Shown: positions 1 to 11,600 of the stretch, one piece after another
Numbering within the stretch: the stretch's first letter is position 1
Layout: every line of letters begins with the position of its first letter
Source of the DNA: Axinella damicornis
Taxonomy: Eukaryota > Porifera > Demospongiae > Axinellida > Axinellidae
NCBI GenBank assembly: GCA_963931865.1
Contig: OZ007508.1
Location: forward strand, 3,224,081-3,288,080
Direction of reading: 5' to 3'
DNA length: 64,000 nt
Translations under genes and position numbers: made by a program
The notes under the pieces: model-generated
Database searches by the model: none
What the model was told of the DNA's origin: nothing
Seen by the model: the letters and a program-made list of their open reading frames with translations, nothing else

Positions 1-538
1 CGTGGCCAGGCTGCGCATGCGGCCGCGGCGTGCACGCGAGGCATTATGCGGATACGTATTCCTAGTATTATTTTGGTGTCAATAATATATACACACTTTG
101 TGCTTTAAGCACAACCTTTTTTGTCGGTATAAAGACCGCTGCTGTTTTGCTTCATCACACTATAGGTGTGCAAACTGGTCTTATAAATTATACAGTTGGT
201 AGAATCTATTTTGGGATGGCACTGTCATCACCCATAATAATATGAACTACGGTGAACTGATTATGCCTGTATCACAACAATCATGCTATCCATGTTTGAA
301 GGTACCAACACTTCTCGTAGCATTGCATCACAAAAATACCAAACCAGAAAGTTGTGTAAACACTGCCAAAATATCTCTTCATGAAACACTCATTCTTCAT
401 AATAGAATTGCCCTACATGTAGAGTGTTCGTTATTTTTCATGGGAAAATGTTGTAGTTTTAGCGCACAACGAGAAACAAAACAACATTAAAGAAATGGTT
501 CCCTTGATTAACAATGCTCCCCTTTCTTTATTGCTTAG
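1..538. other. upstream intron or flank of gene A
   Basis: No coding segment could be supported here. The first recognisable exon at 539 begins in phase 1, so this stretch is most likely an intron of gene A, whose 5' exons (signal peptide, first half of the Calx-beta domain) lie to the left of the window. The first 40 bases are GC-rich and CpG-rich; the rest is AT-rich. A short open frame at 242-490 has no recognisable domain or splice context. Confidence 0.5.
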
Positions 539-754
539 GACCAAATGACTTTGTAGCATTGGATAATCAGCTGCTGACCATTCCTTCCTCCACTACTCTG
601 GGTGTGAACGAGTGTCAGACGGTCACCATCGTGGGGGATAACATCATGGAGAACAACGAGATGTTTCAAGTCGTGGTAACCCCAGTTGACAGTGATGATC
701 AAGTTTCAGGCACACCACGCTTCACTATTACTATTACCAGCGAACCGGGAGACG
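539..754 (+). CDS. exon: second half of Calx-beta domain (gene A)
   Basis: Seventy-two codons, phase 1 at both ends, acceptor TTGCTTAG and donor GTATGC. The frame has the Calx-beta signature of a Cys-Gln-Thr-Val-Thr-Ile strand, then Gly-Asp-Asn, then an acidic turn ENNEMF and a beta strand. It is close to gene B exon 14930-15139, which codes the same half-domain, so the first half should lie in an exon left of the window. Confidence 0.85.
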
Positions 755-3700
755 GTATGCTCACTTTGCATGAATCTTCACTTGTACTCAGCTTCCTTAC
801 AAACAGTAGTTGCACTGCCAAGTGAGATAAACCATCAGCTATTACAACTTCAGCATATGATCTACAAACTATAATTTGTTATTATGTCATTATAAAAATA
901 GTTAATGTCTGAAATCCATGCATTTGACTTCGGTCGTTACAAACATTAGTTGCACTTTCAAGTGAGACAGGGAGTACTATCAGTAAATCACTTCAGCACG
1001 ATCTACAAACTATAATTATGTAATGTCATTACAAAATGCCTGGCATCCATGAGGAGTGAAGAATGGCTGGATGCATGGCAACCAGCTTGTTTTGCAATCA
1101 TGCAATGAAACACTTCAACAGTCAGTATACGTTGAGGCATGCAAGTCATTGAAGTTGAATCCATGCACATTGCATAGTTATGCTGTTAGTAATACGTACC
1201 ATTCCATTTTGATGTCACCCTCCACAGCTGTTCAAGACTGCGGTTGCCTTCTAGACGTCACAAATGGAATGGTTGTCCTGAGTCCAAATACTCTCCAGAA
1301 CTCTGTAGCCAGCTACACCTGCGATGCGGGTCATCTGCTGATTGGAGATTCCACTCGGACATGTTCATCGGGAACATGGAGTGGTAGTGAGCCGACTTGC
1401 CGTAAGTCTGCCCTGCATACATACTTGTGGTGGGAATTTGGGATGAGAGAATATCTGCTCAAGATTGTGCACAAATACATTTATGGCGGCAGAATTATCA
1501 TTTTTGCATTTACTTTGCACTTCATCCCCCCCTCACGCGTGCACACACATATGCACACACACACTCATGCAATTTCCAGTACTTGATTTTGGGTTAGACC
1601 ACTATGCTTCTGAGCCCTATTATGTATGCATGTGCAATTATGCAATGAAATAATCATTACTCCATCTAGCTATGTCACTGGACTACCGGGGATAACATAT
1701 GTAGATCAGCAGGATTGCAGTGCAAAATAAAAAACACAAGACAGGAATTTCAGCAATAGTACTTTGTTTACCATGCACATTCCCTCCACAGCTGTTGACT
1801 GTCTCCAGCCTAGCAGCCCCGGACCTAATGGAGACGTTTCTGTTAATATGACAACATTTGGTAATATGGCAACCTACAGCTGTGTCTCCGGATATGAGCT
1901 CGTTCCTGACAACAGCCCACGTACTTGCCAAGCAGACAGGATGTGGTCCGGAGTAGATCCTCTCTGTCAACGTATGAATATGCCTTATACCAAAATGATA
2001 CCAGATTGTTCACCAGAGTTGATTTGCATTTCCTAGTGTGCATAGCTACTGGCATATTCTTTCTGTTGAGGAAGCTGATTAACATTATATAGTATGGCTA
2101 GTAGCTTACATATTGCTTCCAAAGCCAGCATACCAGTATATACATGTATCTACGCGCTACTTTAGTCGTGCATAATATACATGTAAAGTCGCATGTCTAA
2201 CACCTGGGGTGTGATTGGTCTCATGTTTGGCAAGTACTGAATGACTATATAGTATTCTTTCCATTCAGCTGTTGACTGTGGAGATTTAACTGATCCAGAA
2301 AATGGTCAGGTTTCAGACCCACAAACAACCTTCCGTTCTGATGCTACATACAACTGTAGTACTGGCTTTACTGTGATTGGAAACAGTGTTCGCACTTGCC
2401 AAGCTAATGCTACTTGGTCTGGAGAAGAACCAGTTTGTGAGAGTAAGTTGACACGTGCCAATGAAATTATAGTCCCTTGGTGGTTTAGCAAAACCAAGGA
2501 TTCGAGTTATATTTGACAGCTAAGCCATTTCCTTTTCATTGTGTTATTAGTGATCAACTGCACGATGCTCAATCCTCCGACAAATGGAAGACTGGATATC
2601 ACTCCCAGCACAACAGCTCCAGGGGGGTTCATGGCCAGATATTTCTGTGATGCGGGCCATAATCGTGAGGGAGATGTCACTCGGGAGTGCCAGGAAGACG
2701 GAAGTTGGACGGGAAGTGATCCAACTTGTGAACGTAAGCTAAATGCCAGTGCTGCATGCATGTATCATAATATACATACATGAAAACTGGGTAGCTAGTG
2801 TGAACTATAGGTCTATCTTGATACAATTAAATATGTAGTCACTGTGTGAAATGGTGTTTCAGCTGGTGTCTTCCCACTTGGTAAATTCCTATTTTGTCAA
2901 TTCCCATTTTGTCAATTTAACTGTGTCAACTCCCACTTCATCAACACTGACTAAGTGGATGGGCTAGCTAGAAGTGCAGTACTCCAGCAGTGATGTGCTT
3001 TGACTCATCATTTGTCAACTAATGGCTCTGGCATTCCTCCCAGAGTGGGAGATCTCAATCTACTACTCTGACAAAAGTGCAGTGCACTCCCTCAGTTGGA
3101 CAATCTTCTCAGCTTCGTTGAAAACACCTGGCTGGTCAGTGACCAGTTATGTCCTGCAATATGGAGTGTGTCTTTGAGCTTGATAGAAGCACAACAAACA
3201 ATCACTTGGAGGGAAGGCACAGCAAGTTTAACTCAATGAATGCCTAAATAGATGCAAGAAAGCATATTCACCAGTTCATTGTTTGGGGTACCATACAACT
3301 ACCTTTGTATGTGTATGATGTTCCCACTTCAGTCTTACAACCCATGCATGCATTTTTGTCACTATGCACACTTGCTGTGCAAGATCATTTTAATTTACCG
3401 GTAGCTCAGGAGTCCCACCTTGTCAAATTCCCACTTTGTTAATTCTCAGCTCAGTTCGTCAATTCCCACTTGGTCAATCACGGTTGACAAAGTGGGAGTT
3501 GACGAAGTGAAATTGATGAAGTGGGAATTGACAAAATAGGAATTGACCCAATGGGAATACACCTGGTATTCCCATACCAGGTGTATTCCCATGTGACAAT
3601 TTCCTTTAGTAATATAATTTCGACAGTTGCATCGCACAGGCAATTTCTTATACTGCTCTGATTTCACACTTCATAATGGTCGATTGTTTACATGAAGTAG

Positions 3701-6700
3701 ACACTGATCATGAGATAAAGGGATAAGAATAAACCTGAAGGTCCTGGGCTGTAGCATCCCAAGTGCTGTGAGGGCACTACTAAGGGCCTGAAGTCCATGA
3801 TATCAGTGAAGAAATTTGTGCTGTGTGCAGCTAGTGATGTCATTCCTCGAGTAGCACTCAGTACATTCATTCACACTGCAAGTCAAATGATCAACTAGGG
3901 AAATTCCCCTGTCATTCACATCCTAATGCACAGTCTGAGAGTACATACATGTAGTTCAGAGCAGTGAGTGGAGCTAGCCACATGCATGTGATCTTGCTCA
4001 AGTGATTTGCAGAGTAACAAGGAGAAAGCGGTGCAAGTCATCTTGTTATCGCTGGCCGTTGATGTTGTACGATTCAAGTACTGAATAACCCAGAATGTTG
4101 CCTTGAAATGCATCCCGTGACTTTGTTTTGTGTTTCTGCATCCTTAGATACTGTTATTCTCTCAATAACCTAGACAATGAGGGCAATGGCTCTGCATGAG
4201 TTACTATATTGATTTGTGGAACGGTATAACTATGCGATGTTATCCAGCATTATTCACAAACCTACTTCAGGCACAGTGGCGTAAACATCTCAGTTTATGT
4301 AGTAGTGTAAGTGTTCCCAAATCACTGAGTTAATATGGTATAATGGTTGCTTGTATGCAGTTATGAAAAATCATCAGAGAACGCGGTAGCGTTCTCTATT
4401 TAGGGATGGCCAAGGAAATTTCGATTTTACCATACTGATGCACCAGCAGGATAACGGCCAAAGAAGCTACAACCCCCCCAAACCAAGCATGCAGACAGAA
4501 TGATACTGCCTAGCAGTTCACAAAAACAAACGTACCTTAGAGTACGCGGGAGTCGATGAACATGTCGTGGAGAAAAGTCCGATTCCATCATCTTCTTTCT
4601 TCTTTCTTTCTCATAGCAAAACTTTGCCCAAGGATAGCGTACCAACTAAAGCACTTCTGGAGTTCATTTATGCACAGAACAACACCGATTTCACCGTAGT
4701 AGAGTCTTTGAGCCCTTTTGTCCACGAACTGGCAAGAACAGCAGTTTTAGCTAGCTACGATCCGATGGCATTCTAGCACGATGCAATTTTGAGGCAATGA
4801 GTGTTCGCCAATTGCGCATGCGCCATCCAAAATGCAAGGAAGAAGCTACAATGAAGTTCTACCAACCTGTTCTTGTCAAGATGTATTGTGACCATGCCAT
4901 CATGGAGGCGTGGCTTTCATTTCATGACGTAACTACAGTGCAGAACTGTGAGGCTAGAGTTTTGGATTTCCATTGCAAGCACATGACCTACACGGCTGCC
5001 ATCGAGCTCTCTTATCTGATGAAAGGTGAATGCCCCACCCCTTCATCCACGAAGGCAACAATAAACATTGATCACAACAGCAACATCAAAAATTCTTAAT
5101 GGAAACTGCATTAAAGCCTGCTCAGTGCCCAGCAGAAGGTCCACGTCCATCAAGAGAGACCATCGCAGCTTTGTTGACATGGCGATCGCCTCGTAGTCTC
5201 GGGCCTAGGAACGAGGCATACATCCAGTTCCCCCGTACCCTTATGGTGACGTGATGTTGCGTGTAGCTACCATGACTAAGAAGTTACGCATTTCATGCGC
5301 TCAAAAAAGTATGCAAACTAGTGGCAAAAAAGTTTCTGCGGAAAATAAAAAGGATTTAGTGATGGCCTGTCACATTCGGAATTATTCCACCCCTCGAAAA
5401 AGCTGAGAAACAAGGAGAAATGCCTTTAACCAGGCTCAGTCCCATCCCCTCCCTAAATTCTACTGAGCCTGGTTAAAGGCATTTCTCCTTGTTTTTTAGC
5501 TTTTTCGAGGGGTGGAATAATTCCAACTGTGACAGGCCATCACTAAATCCATTTTATTTTCCGCAAAAAATTTTTTGCCACTAGTTATAAATTACAAGTA
5601 GCTTCACTCAATCAGATACTTCTCCCTCATTCGCCTACGTGAGTATTCCGGCGCCTGACAGCTCTGTGTGCAGAGCTGCTGCTCCCCGATTGCATCCACT
5701 TCAGCTGCTTTATGCTCCCTGATTGCGTCCGCTTCAGCTGCTGCTCCACGATTGCGGCTGCTGCTCACCGCATTCCCGATTGCGTCTGCTTTGGCTGCTG
5801 CTCCCCGATTGCATCCGCTTCAACTACCGTTCGCCAATTGCGTCCGCTCCAACTGCTGCTCCCTGATTCGACTGCTGCTTTCCAGCCCATGCCCAATGTT
5901 CTTCGCAGAGTTCAAGGTTCAGTAAATTGAAGTACGAAGGTCCCGCGTCACTAGTCTAGTCCCGCCCCACGAACATCCCACTTACGTCATATATTGATGG
6001 TCCATTGCATGTAGTGATATGCCACCACAAGCTGTTATTACTGCAACCACTCTTACAACATCAAAAATTGCACATAAACAGGAATAAACCACGGATAACA
6101 GTCTGGCATTTTGTTCGTTACACTTGCCAGAAGGCGATTGAGTGTGCATGGTAGCTGTGTTTGATGAGTACCTAATTAGGACTATCCTAATCTATCCATA
6201 CAGCTGTTGACTGTGAAGATTTGACTGATCCTGCAAATGGTCAAGTTTCTGACCCACAAACAACCTTTGATTCTGATGCAACATACAGCTGTAATCCTGG
6301 TTATAGTCTCGTTGGAAACAGTGTTCGTACATGCCAAGCTGACCGTAGTTGGTCTGGAAATGAACCAGTTTGTCAGAGTAAGTTGTCACAGTTGGGATTA
6401 GTCCCTTGGTGGTTTGGATTGGTAGGTGGTGTACATAGATACAGCGAGTGCATTGTAAATTCAAGGTACCCAGCATTATCAACGTATAGATGTAGCTAGC
6501 TTGGAGTTTGTGAGAGAAAGTTGGCATAGTCCCATGGATACTAGGACCAAGATAATATTGTTATGTTTTCATTGTGTTATTAGTGATCAACTGCACGATG
6601 CTCGATCCTCCGATGGATGGAAGACTGAATATCACTCCCAGCACAACAGCTCCAGGGGGGATGATGGCCACATACTCTTGCGATGATGGTCATAGTCTTG

Positions 6701-8278
6701 TGGGAGTTAGCACTCGGGAGTGCCAGATGGACGGAAGTTGGACAGAGAGTGCTCCAACTTGTGAACGTAAGATAAATGCCAGAGCTGTTTCATACGTATC
6801 TACATGAGGGCTAGAGTATGTTCCTATTGTAAATGTGTATGCATCTTTGAAAGTGTATATGCTATTGCAGTTTGCCTCACTTACGTTCAGGGGGAGAGTG
6901 TCCTGGAGGTGAAGTTACCACACATTTCAGTGCAGTACCAAACACCCATGTAGCTACGTTGTTATATGCTGGTCTTTGTTGAGGAAACTCAAGTGAAGCA
7001 TCTGCAGTGTTGAATGTGTGTAGAAAAGCCATTAGCTGACATAATGCATGGGAGTGGTCTGCTGTTATTATCAATGGCAATTCTTTGCCTCTTTCAGCGG
7101 TTGCCATACCAACAAGACCTCCCACTGAGGCAATTGCAACTCTAAGTCCAGGTGCAATTGGAGGAATAGCAGCTGGAGCAGTAGTCGGTGCTCTGCTTAT
7201 CATCGCAGCTGCTGTCATTATCGTCATCATTGCACTGGCTGTACGAAGAAGCAGGGTGTACAGGAAGTATGTTCTACCACATCGATTCATCCGTGGTGAG
7301 GATAGAGTTGCAGTGCGGGGAACTGTAGCTAACTACATTTAGTTTAGAAAGGATACCTCCGTACAAATTTTCAAAATGCTGACTCATGCAGTATGTAGCA
7401 TACATAGTGCTACATCACAGGAAAGTATCCACCTGTTTTGTGTTGTGTCGGTAGAAATCCCACATGGTTGTTGCTAGCTGCTGCACGGTGTATGGGCAAG
7501 GATACAGTTTGTCAAACTATAAGAGGAGCTACTTTGATGTACATGTAACCATTTCTGAAACAGCTAGCTGGGCTGAATTAGCAGTGGCTGGGCATGAACA
7601 GCAGTGGCTGCATGGGCGTGAAGGGCGGTGACTGGGCGTGAAGGGCAGTGGCTGGGCGTGAAGGGCAGTGGCTGGGCTTGAAGGGCATGCAGTGATGGCA
7701 GTGGCAGTCGTGAAAGATAGTAGCTACAGTTTAGAGGGACTGAAGTGAACAACCAATCAAATTTTCCATGCAAAACCTGGAAATATTTGTCAGGAGCACT
7801 CACACTGCATCTAGCCTTGTTCCCATGCCTTCTACACCTCCAGGTTTTGATCGCTTGTATACTGCAAGTGATCAAAAACTGGGGATGTAGCTAGAAGGCC
7901 TGGGAATGAGGCTACACTGCATCTCCACCAATTTCTATGCCTAATTACTCACTGCGACATGCATGCAATTCTTTAGTGGTTGATATTGGTGAATTTGATA
8001 GAACTTCTGCAGTGTATGGGAAAGAAGGATAAGCATGCAATTGAGGGAGGCTGTAGCCCTTGGCGAAGAGTGGCTCAGGGTGAAGAAATTGGATATTTCT
8101 CAAAGATGTGATATCATTTTGTATTGCAGCAAACAAGCAGCATACTGAGGAGAGTACCCCTGATAACGAAATCCGACAGTGGGAAACAGACTACCAATTG
8201 CATGCAGTGGATGCCATAGATGCCCTGGAAAAGGATGGGGGAGGGCAGGATGACGTCACTACAGAGAATGCCTCTTGA
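539..8278 (+). CDS. gene A: Calx-beta/sushi type I membrane protein, 5' partial
   Basis: Predicted cell-surface protein. Exons: 539-754 (second half of a Calx-beta domain), 1228-1401, 1792-1971, 2269-2442, 2551-2733, 6204-6377, 6584-6766 (six sushi/CCP domains, one exon each), 7098-7295 (membrane helix) and 8130-8278 (cytoplasmic tail, TGA stop at 8276-8278). Every junction is GT-AG in phase 1, and the exons join to 543 codons without a frame break. Each sushi exon has the four-cysteine pattern (DCG/NCT start, YSC-type second Cys, RTC, PxC) and the Trp before the last Cys. The helix exon has a long Ala/Ile/Val run followed by basic residues (VRRSR). The 5' end is missing from the window. It is a paralogue of gene B, which starts 260 bp downstream. 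Family knowledge: sushi domains bind proteins or glycans and Calx-beta domains bind calcium; a recognition or adhesion role is inference. Confidence 0.85.
797..1054. repeat. diverged tandem duplication inside an intron
   Basis: Two copies, about 797-920 and 937-1054, share the opening TTACAAACANTAGTTGCAC, a middle GATCTACAAACTATAATT and an ending near ATCCATG, with small indels. It is noncoding and lies between the Calx-beta exon and the first sushi exon of gene A. Confidence 0.75.
2269..2733 (+). CDS. two-exon sushi cassette, copy 1 (gene A)
   Basis: Exons 2269-2442 (58 codons, starts AVDCGDLTDPENGQVSD) and 2551-2733 (61 codons, starts VINCTMLNPPTNGRLDI) with a short intron between them. 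The pair recurs at 6204-6766 with the same exon lengths, the same order and a related intron (shared AGTCCCTTGGTGGTTT), so exons and intron were duplicated as one block. Confidence 0.9.
2872..3556. mobile_element. inverted-repeat element with internal CCCACTTTGTCAATT repeats
   Basis: The left end (2872-2950) and right end (about 3470-3556) are inverted copies sharing AATTCCTATTTTGTCAATTC. Both ends and the adjacent 3410-3470 are built from variants of a short unit near TCCCACTTNGTCAAT. There is no transposase-like frame in the middle. It is probably a nonautonomous element in gene A's long intron. Target-site duplication is not clear. Confidence 0.65.
3553..3592. repeat. short perfect hairpin
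   Basis: Arms GGGAATACACCTGGT and ACCAGGTGTATTCCC surround an 8-base loop, directly abutting the right end of the preceding inverted-repeat element. Confidence 0.8.
4567..5099 (+). pseudogene. unassigned open frames, possible decayed gene fragment
   Basis: Two consecutive plus-strand frames (4567-4776 and 4797-5099) have protein-like composition; the second has several Cys and His residues. They lie in different frames with a stop between them, and no domain is recognised. They could be a decayed transposon or gene remnant, or chance. Confidence 0.2.
5317..5585. mobile_element. foldback (MITE-like) hairpin, ~269 bp
   Basis: The whole element folds on itself. It begins ACTAGTGGCAAAAAAG and ends with the reverse complement. 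Matching inner arms of about 85 bp (for example AGGCATTTCTCCTTGTTT against AAACAAGGAGAAATGCC) surround a loop of about 25 bp near 5435-5460. It has no coding capacity and lies in a gene A intron. Confidence 0.85.
5630..5992 (+). repeat. GC-rich 29-30 bp tandem repeat element, copy 1
   Basis: A conserved left flank (GGCGCCTGACAGCTCTGTG) is followed by degenerate tandem units of about 29-30 bp around CCGATTGCGTCCGCTTCAG plus GCTGCTGCT. A right flank follows, containing CAGCCCATGCCCAATGTTC and CCCGCCCCACGAACATCCCA. The same left-unit-right order recurs inverted at about 40505-40975; truncated copies lie at 36297-36550 and 48040-48190. Open frames rich in Ser, Ala and Cys across it are by-products of the repeat. 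Confidence 0.8.
6204..6766 (+). CDS. two-exon sushi cassette, copy 2 (gene A)
   Basis: Exons 6204-6377 and 6584-6766, 58 and 61 codons, are the same sizes as copy 1 at 2269-2733 and begin AVDCEDLTDPANGQVSD and VINCTMLDPPMDGRLNI. The Cys after DC is followed by Glu instead of the usual Gly, a small departure from the sushi pattern. These are the last two extracellular domains before the helix exon. Confidence 0.9.
7098..7295 (+). CDS. transmembrane exon (gene A)
   Basis: Sixty-six codons, phase 1 both ends. There is a Thr/Pro-rich juxtamembrane stretch, then a membrane helix beginning GAIGGIAAGAVVG and rich in Ala/Ile/Val, then a basic stop-transfer VRRSRVYRKYVL. The donor GTGAGG at 7296 joins in frame to 8130. 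If the donor is not used, the frame runs on to a TAG at 7340-7342, giving a slightly longer alternative end without the acidic tail. The basic-then-YVL arrangement is shared with gene B. Confidence 0.8.
7580..7697. repeat. ~20 bp minisatellite
   Basis: About five or six degenerate copies of a unit near CAGTGGCTGGGCGTGAAGGG, in the last intron of gene A. Confidence 0.75.
7812..7914. mobile_element. dispersed hairpin family member
   Basis: It starts TAGCCTTGTTCCCATGCC and ends GGCCTGGGAATGAGGCTA, an imperfect inverted repeat with an inner palindrome around TGATC. It belongs to the family with ends near TAGCCTCGTTCCCAGG seen throughout the window. Confidence 0.75.
8130..8278 (+). CDS. cytoplasmic tail exon and stop (gene A)
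   Basis: The acceptor TATTGCAG is followed by two bases completing a phase-1 codon, then 48 codons and TGA at 8276-8278. The encoded tail is acidic and polar with no recognised domain. Frame compatibility with the donor at 7296 and the clean acceptor support it; there is no transcript evidence. Confidence 0.7.
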
Positions 8279-8538
8279 AAACTAAAGTGAAAGTGAAGAT
8301 AGCTTGCAAATCCCTCTTCGTCATACATTCAGACACAACATAGCTATTAAGATTTCTGTACTATTGTACTGCAGCCATTATCTTAGTCACAGTCATGTAC
8401 AACGGTTTGTAAGTTATTACGTAATGCTTTCTCACGTGATGAGTGGTGGTTAGCCCCACCCCTGTTTCTATCTTATATTAAAACGTCTTGTTGCATGTTG
8501 ATGACAATATTGCCAGTAGCGCAAAGTTACGAGGGACC
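8279..8538 (+). promoter_or_regulatory. short intergenic region, candidate gene B promoter
   Basis: Only 260 bp separate the gene A stop from the gene B start codon. It contains a CACGTG E-box near 8434, a CCCCACCCC box near 8453 and a TATATTAAAA stretch at 8474-8483 about 60 bp before the ATG. No AATAAA was seen for gene A. Motif-level evidence only. Confidence 0.3.
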
Positions 8539-8620
8539 ATGGCTCTGCGCGGAATCTTTCTCCTGTTCGCAATTTTGCGTACGGCATACGGTCAGAGTGC
8601 AAGTGGGATGCTGTTGCCAG
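8539..8620 (+). CDS. signal-peptide exon (gene B)
   Basis: Start chosen at 8539 because it has a strong context (ACCATGG) and is followed directly by a hydrophobic leader ([17 protein letters not shown]) with a likely cleavage after the Gly or Ala. The frame extends upstream without a better start. The donor GTACGT at 8621 leaves phase 1, matching every later exon. Confidence 0.9.
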
Positions 8621-11600
8621 GTACGTTGGAACTAATTTGCTATCGTTGCTTCCTCGAGCATGTCAATGATTTGCTACTAAAAGAGCCTGAGCTAAATAGA
8701 ATTAATGTGTACGCTAATTCTCAAGGTCAGGCATCCAGCATATTAGTGTTGTTGGTGTGGTTGTTTTCAAAACAATAATTTTGACCCAAGCCTGTGTCTC
8801 ATCTAGCTATGACACAATAGTGTCCGTCCTTTAGAGGCCAGGTTCAGCCACATCTGCAGACAATAATATATTAGCTAGCTGCTGAGTACTTGATATATTG
8901 TCTTTGGAGAATGTGGTAGCTAACAATTCCCCATTTAAAGTTGTCACAACAAGGCATTGTGACACCAAGCTAGTCTATTTTCTATTAATTACAGGGGGTC
9001 TCAGTGGAGGTGGCTCTGCAGATGGTGGTGGAAATATGACAGGTGGTACACCGCTAGAAGGTAAGAAAAGGTGTCTTAACTACTCAGTAGTGTGAGTAAG
9101 CTACGTAGGTGTGTTTCATCGGGGCCGGGACCTAGCAGTTGCTAGCAAACACTGTTGGTACATAAATACTTGAGCAATTTCCACCTCCTGCTTGGCCTGC
9201 TGCAACCATTGCAACTGCTCTATTGAATTCCCTCCTCTATGTTATTGCAACTGTAATTTTACGTGCGTTGCATCAAAGATGATCAGACAAAGTTTCGTTG
9301 TTGGGGGTTATTACTCTACCTCAAAACAATGTCGAAAACACTGAACAAAACACTGATTTTGCCTGATGTAAAATAGCTGATATAATACCAAGCTCGATTT
9401 TCCTTCTTTTTTTTCAGTTGCAAGAGCTCATAGGGCAATAGCTACTGTGGTCATAATATGGTGATAATTGCTATGTTGTGGTAGGAATTTCCAGTAGAAG
9501 AAGGTGGGAAATTGTGGCATCACATGCATCCTCAACTTAGTGGTGATGTAGCTCATGCATCCTGTATATATCGCATTGTTCAAATTCTGCAAGAGTTAGT
9601 AGTAGATGTGTCAACTGCATAGTTCTAATTGAAATTGTCAATGATTGGTATTTGATTGAAGCAGGAAATTCTTGCTCAGAACACTGCCCCTTTAAACCAA
9701 AGAAAATGAAAGTGGTTTTGCACTTACGTTTGAACCCACACCACAAACTAGACTAGGTGGTGGCTACGCAAAAAGGCATTATTTTATCCTTGAAGAGGTA
9801 CATGTACATTGTATAGATCACAGATCACAGAATTTACTCTGGGGTGTCACAGGAAACCTCTGTACAATCAAGACCATTATTAATTATAAGTCTAGAAATC
9901 GGTGAGGAAACATCTATCCTTGAGTAGACTGAACAGCTGATATATGGTGCACTTTCTGAAGAGAGAATAATTATGCCTCCTGGTATACCTTCGAGATTGA
10001 TACTGGATTGGAATGCAACATTGGTATACAATGTCTGACCAATGCAACAAAATCCTATTCGGCATTGATGTCTGATTTGATGAGTACTTTGTGGACAAGT
10101 AGAAAAGTGTCACTACCGGTACCAGCATACATGAATGGGGGGAAACGACTTAGTACTCCTTGGTAGATGGCACGTGCTAACTGCACTGCCAGTCAGGCAA
10201 GTTTTGAGAAAGCTTTTAACCTTTGCCACCACCCTGGAGTCCATTTTGCTGTCCATTGTGTTCAGCAAATTCAGAGTTCCCAGCTAGCATTATTTGGATG
10301 CACATGTTAGGTAACAATGACTGTCCTCCCTATGCACCCCTCACTCATGCAGATGTGGTACTCAGTTTGGAGGCTCTCGGTGGACCAACATTCTTGGAAT
10401 CTCAGGCAGTTTTTCATGTTTGTGCCATGCTAAGTGCATCCCCAAGGAGTGAATTCACAGTAACTCTGCAGTCTGTGAATTTCAATGCTCGAGGTAGGCC
10501 ATTCTGATATATACATGGAGTATAATAAGTGTTGCTCATTTCATGATCAGTCGCAGGTAGACAGCAAGTGGTGTTGTACTGTATACTAACATTTGATATC
10601 TTGTGTAAAGTTACTGATTGCTATGCATGTAACTGCTTGCTAAACCATCCTGTACTTGCACGATAAATCCTTGAGGCATACAGCTAGGGTAAAATCCCAC
10701 TACTAACCACACAAACTGCTCTATCGTGCATATGGCTGTATTGCCTTGTATGTTCATTATGACATGCTCTGCATTCCATACTCTCATAAACTGTGTGACA
10801 CTTGTGCTTAAGAATTACATGTGTGAAATTACTGAGATTGACACGTGGCATATCTGTGAGAGCTAACAGTATGTGGGAAATATTTCTCAGTGGCTTTGGA
10901 ATAGAATTGCCATGTTTGTTTGCTCTCAGATGATGAAGCAAACTCCTTGGGATTATCTGAACTTTGACCTTGTGGTCCTGTGTATTGATTATGGTGGTGT
11001 ATTTAACTAGACATCTTTGCGTTCGATCATAGTTATCCCTCTGAAGTTTGACCTCATGGTCTAGTGTACGTATGATGATTATGCTGGTGTAATTGCGTTT
11101 GATCATGTTTATCTCCCTCAGCTCCAGCCGATTACTCCGTGGTGAATGAACAGCTAGTGTTCCCTCCCAATTCTGCTGCTAATAACCAGTGTATAGAGGT
11201 CACGCTAGTGCAGGATGGGGTCGTGGAGGGTACTGAATTCTTCTACATCAATGCCAATGGCACCAATGGTGACACTGCTCGGGTGCTCATTATCATTGTT
11301 GACAGCGATGGTAGGTAGTGAATTATATGGCACATACCAACACAGATACATAATACGTATTACCACATGTTACACTCCTGGTAGGGGAAAAATTGTGCCG
11401 CGTAAATATTACACTCCTGGTATAGGAAAAATTGTGCCGCGTAAATAATTAATATAATATATATAATGTTTGAGTACTTAGGATTGGCCTACATAGATTC
11501 TGACTACACCACCGTGATCGCTATCAAGCACTGACCTGAATGATAAAAGTTGGTGCTGAAACTCACCTTGGTGGCTGAGATACAAGCGCTTTTGTCTCGC

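Larger units (their letters stand above)
2734..6203. other. long intron of gene A, repeat-filled
   Basis: This 3.47 kb intron separates the two copies of the two-exon sushi cassette. It holds the inverted-repeat element at 2872-3556, a 22 bp palindrome near 4378-4399 (AGAGAACGC/GCGTTCTCT), unassigned open frames at 4567-5099, a long foldback at 5317-5585 and a GC-rich tandem repeat at 5630-5992. No sushi or Calx-beta exon was found in it. Confidence 0.8.

Noticed and set aside
242..490. 82-codon frame at the left end
   Set aside because: No domain, no compatible phase-1 splice donor and no similarity to the gene A or B leader exons.
9834..10128. Minus-strand frames in gene B intron
   Set aside because: Protein-like for a stretch but no domain, no splice context and no repeat copy; not enough to call a gene.
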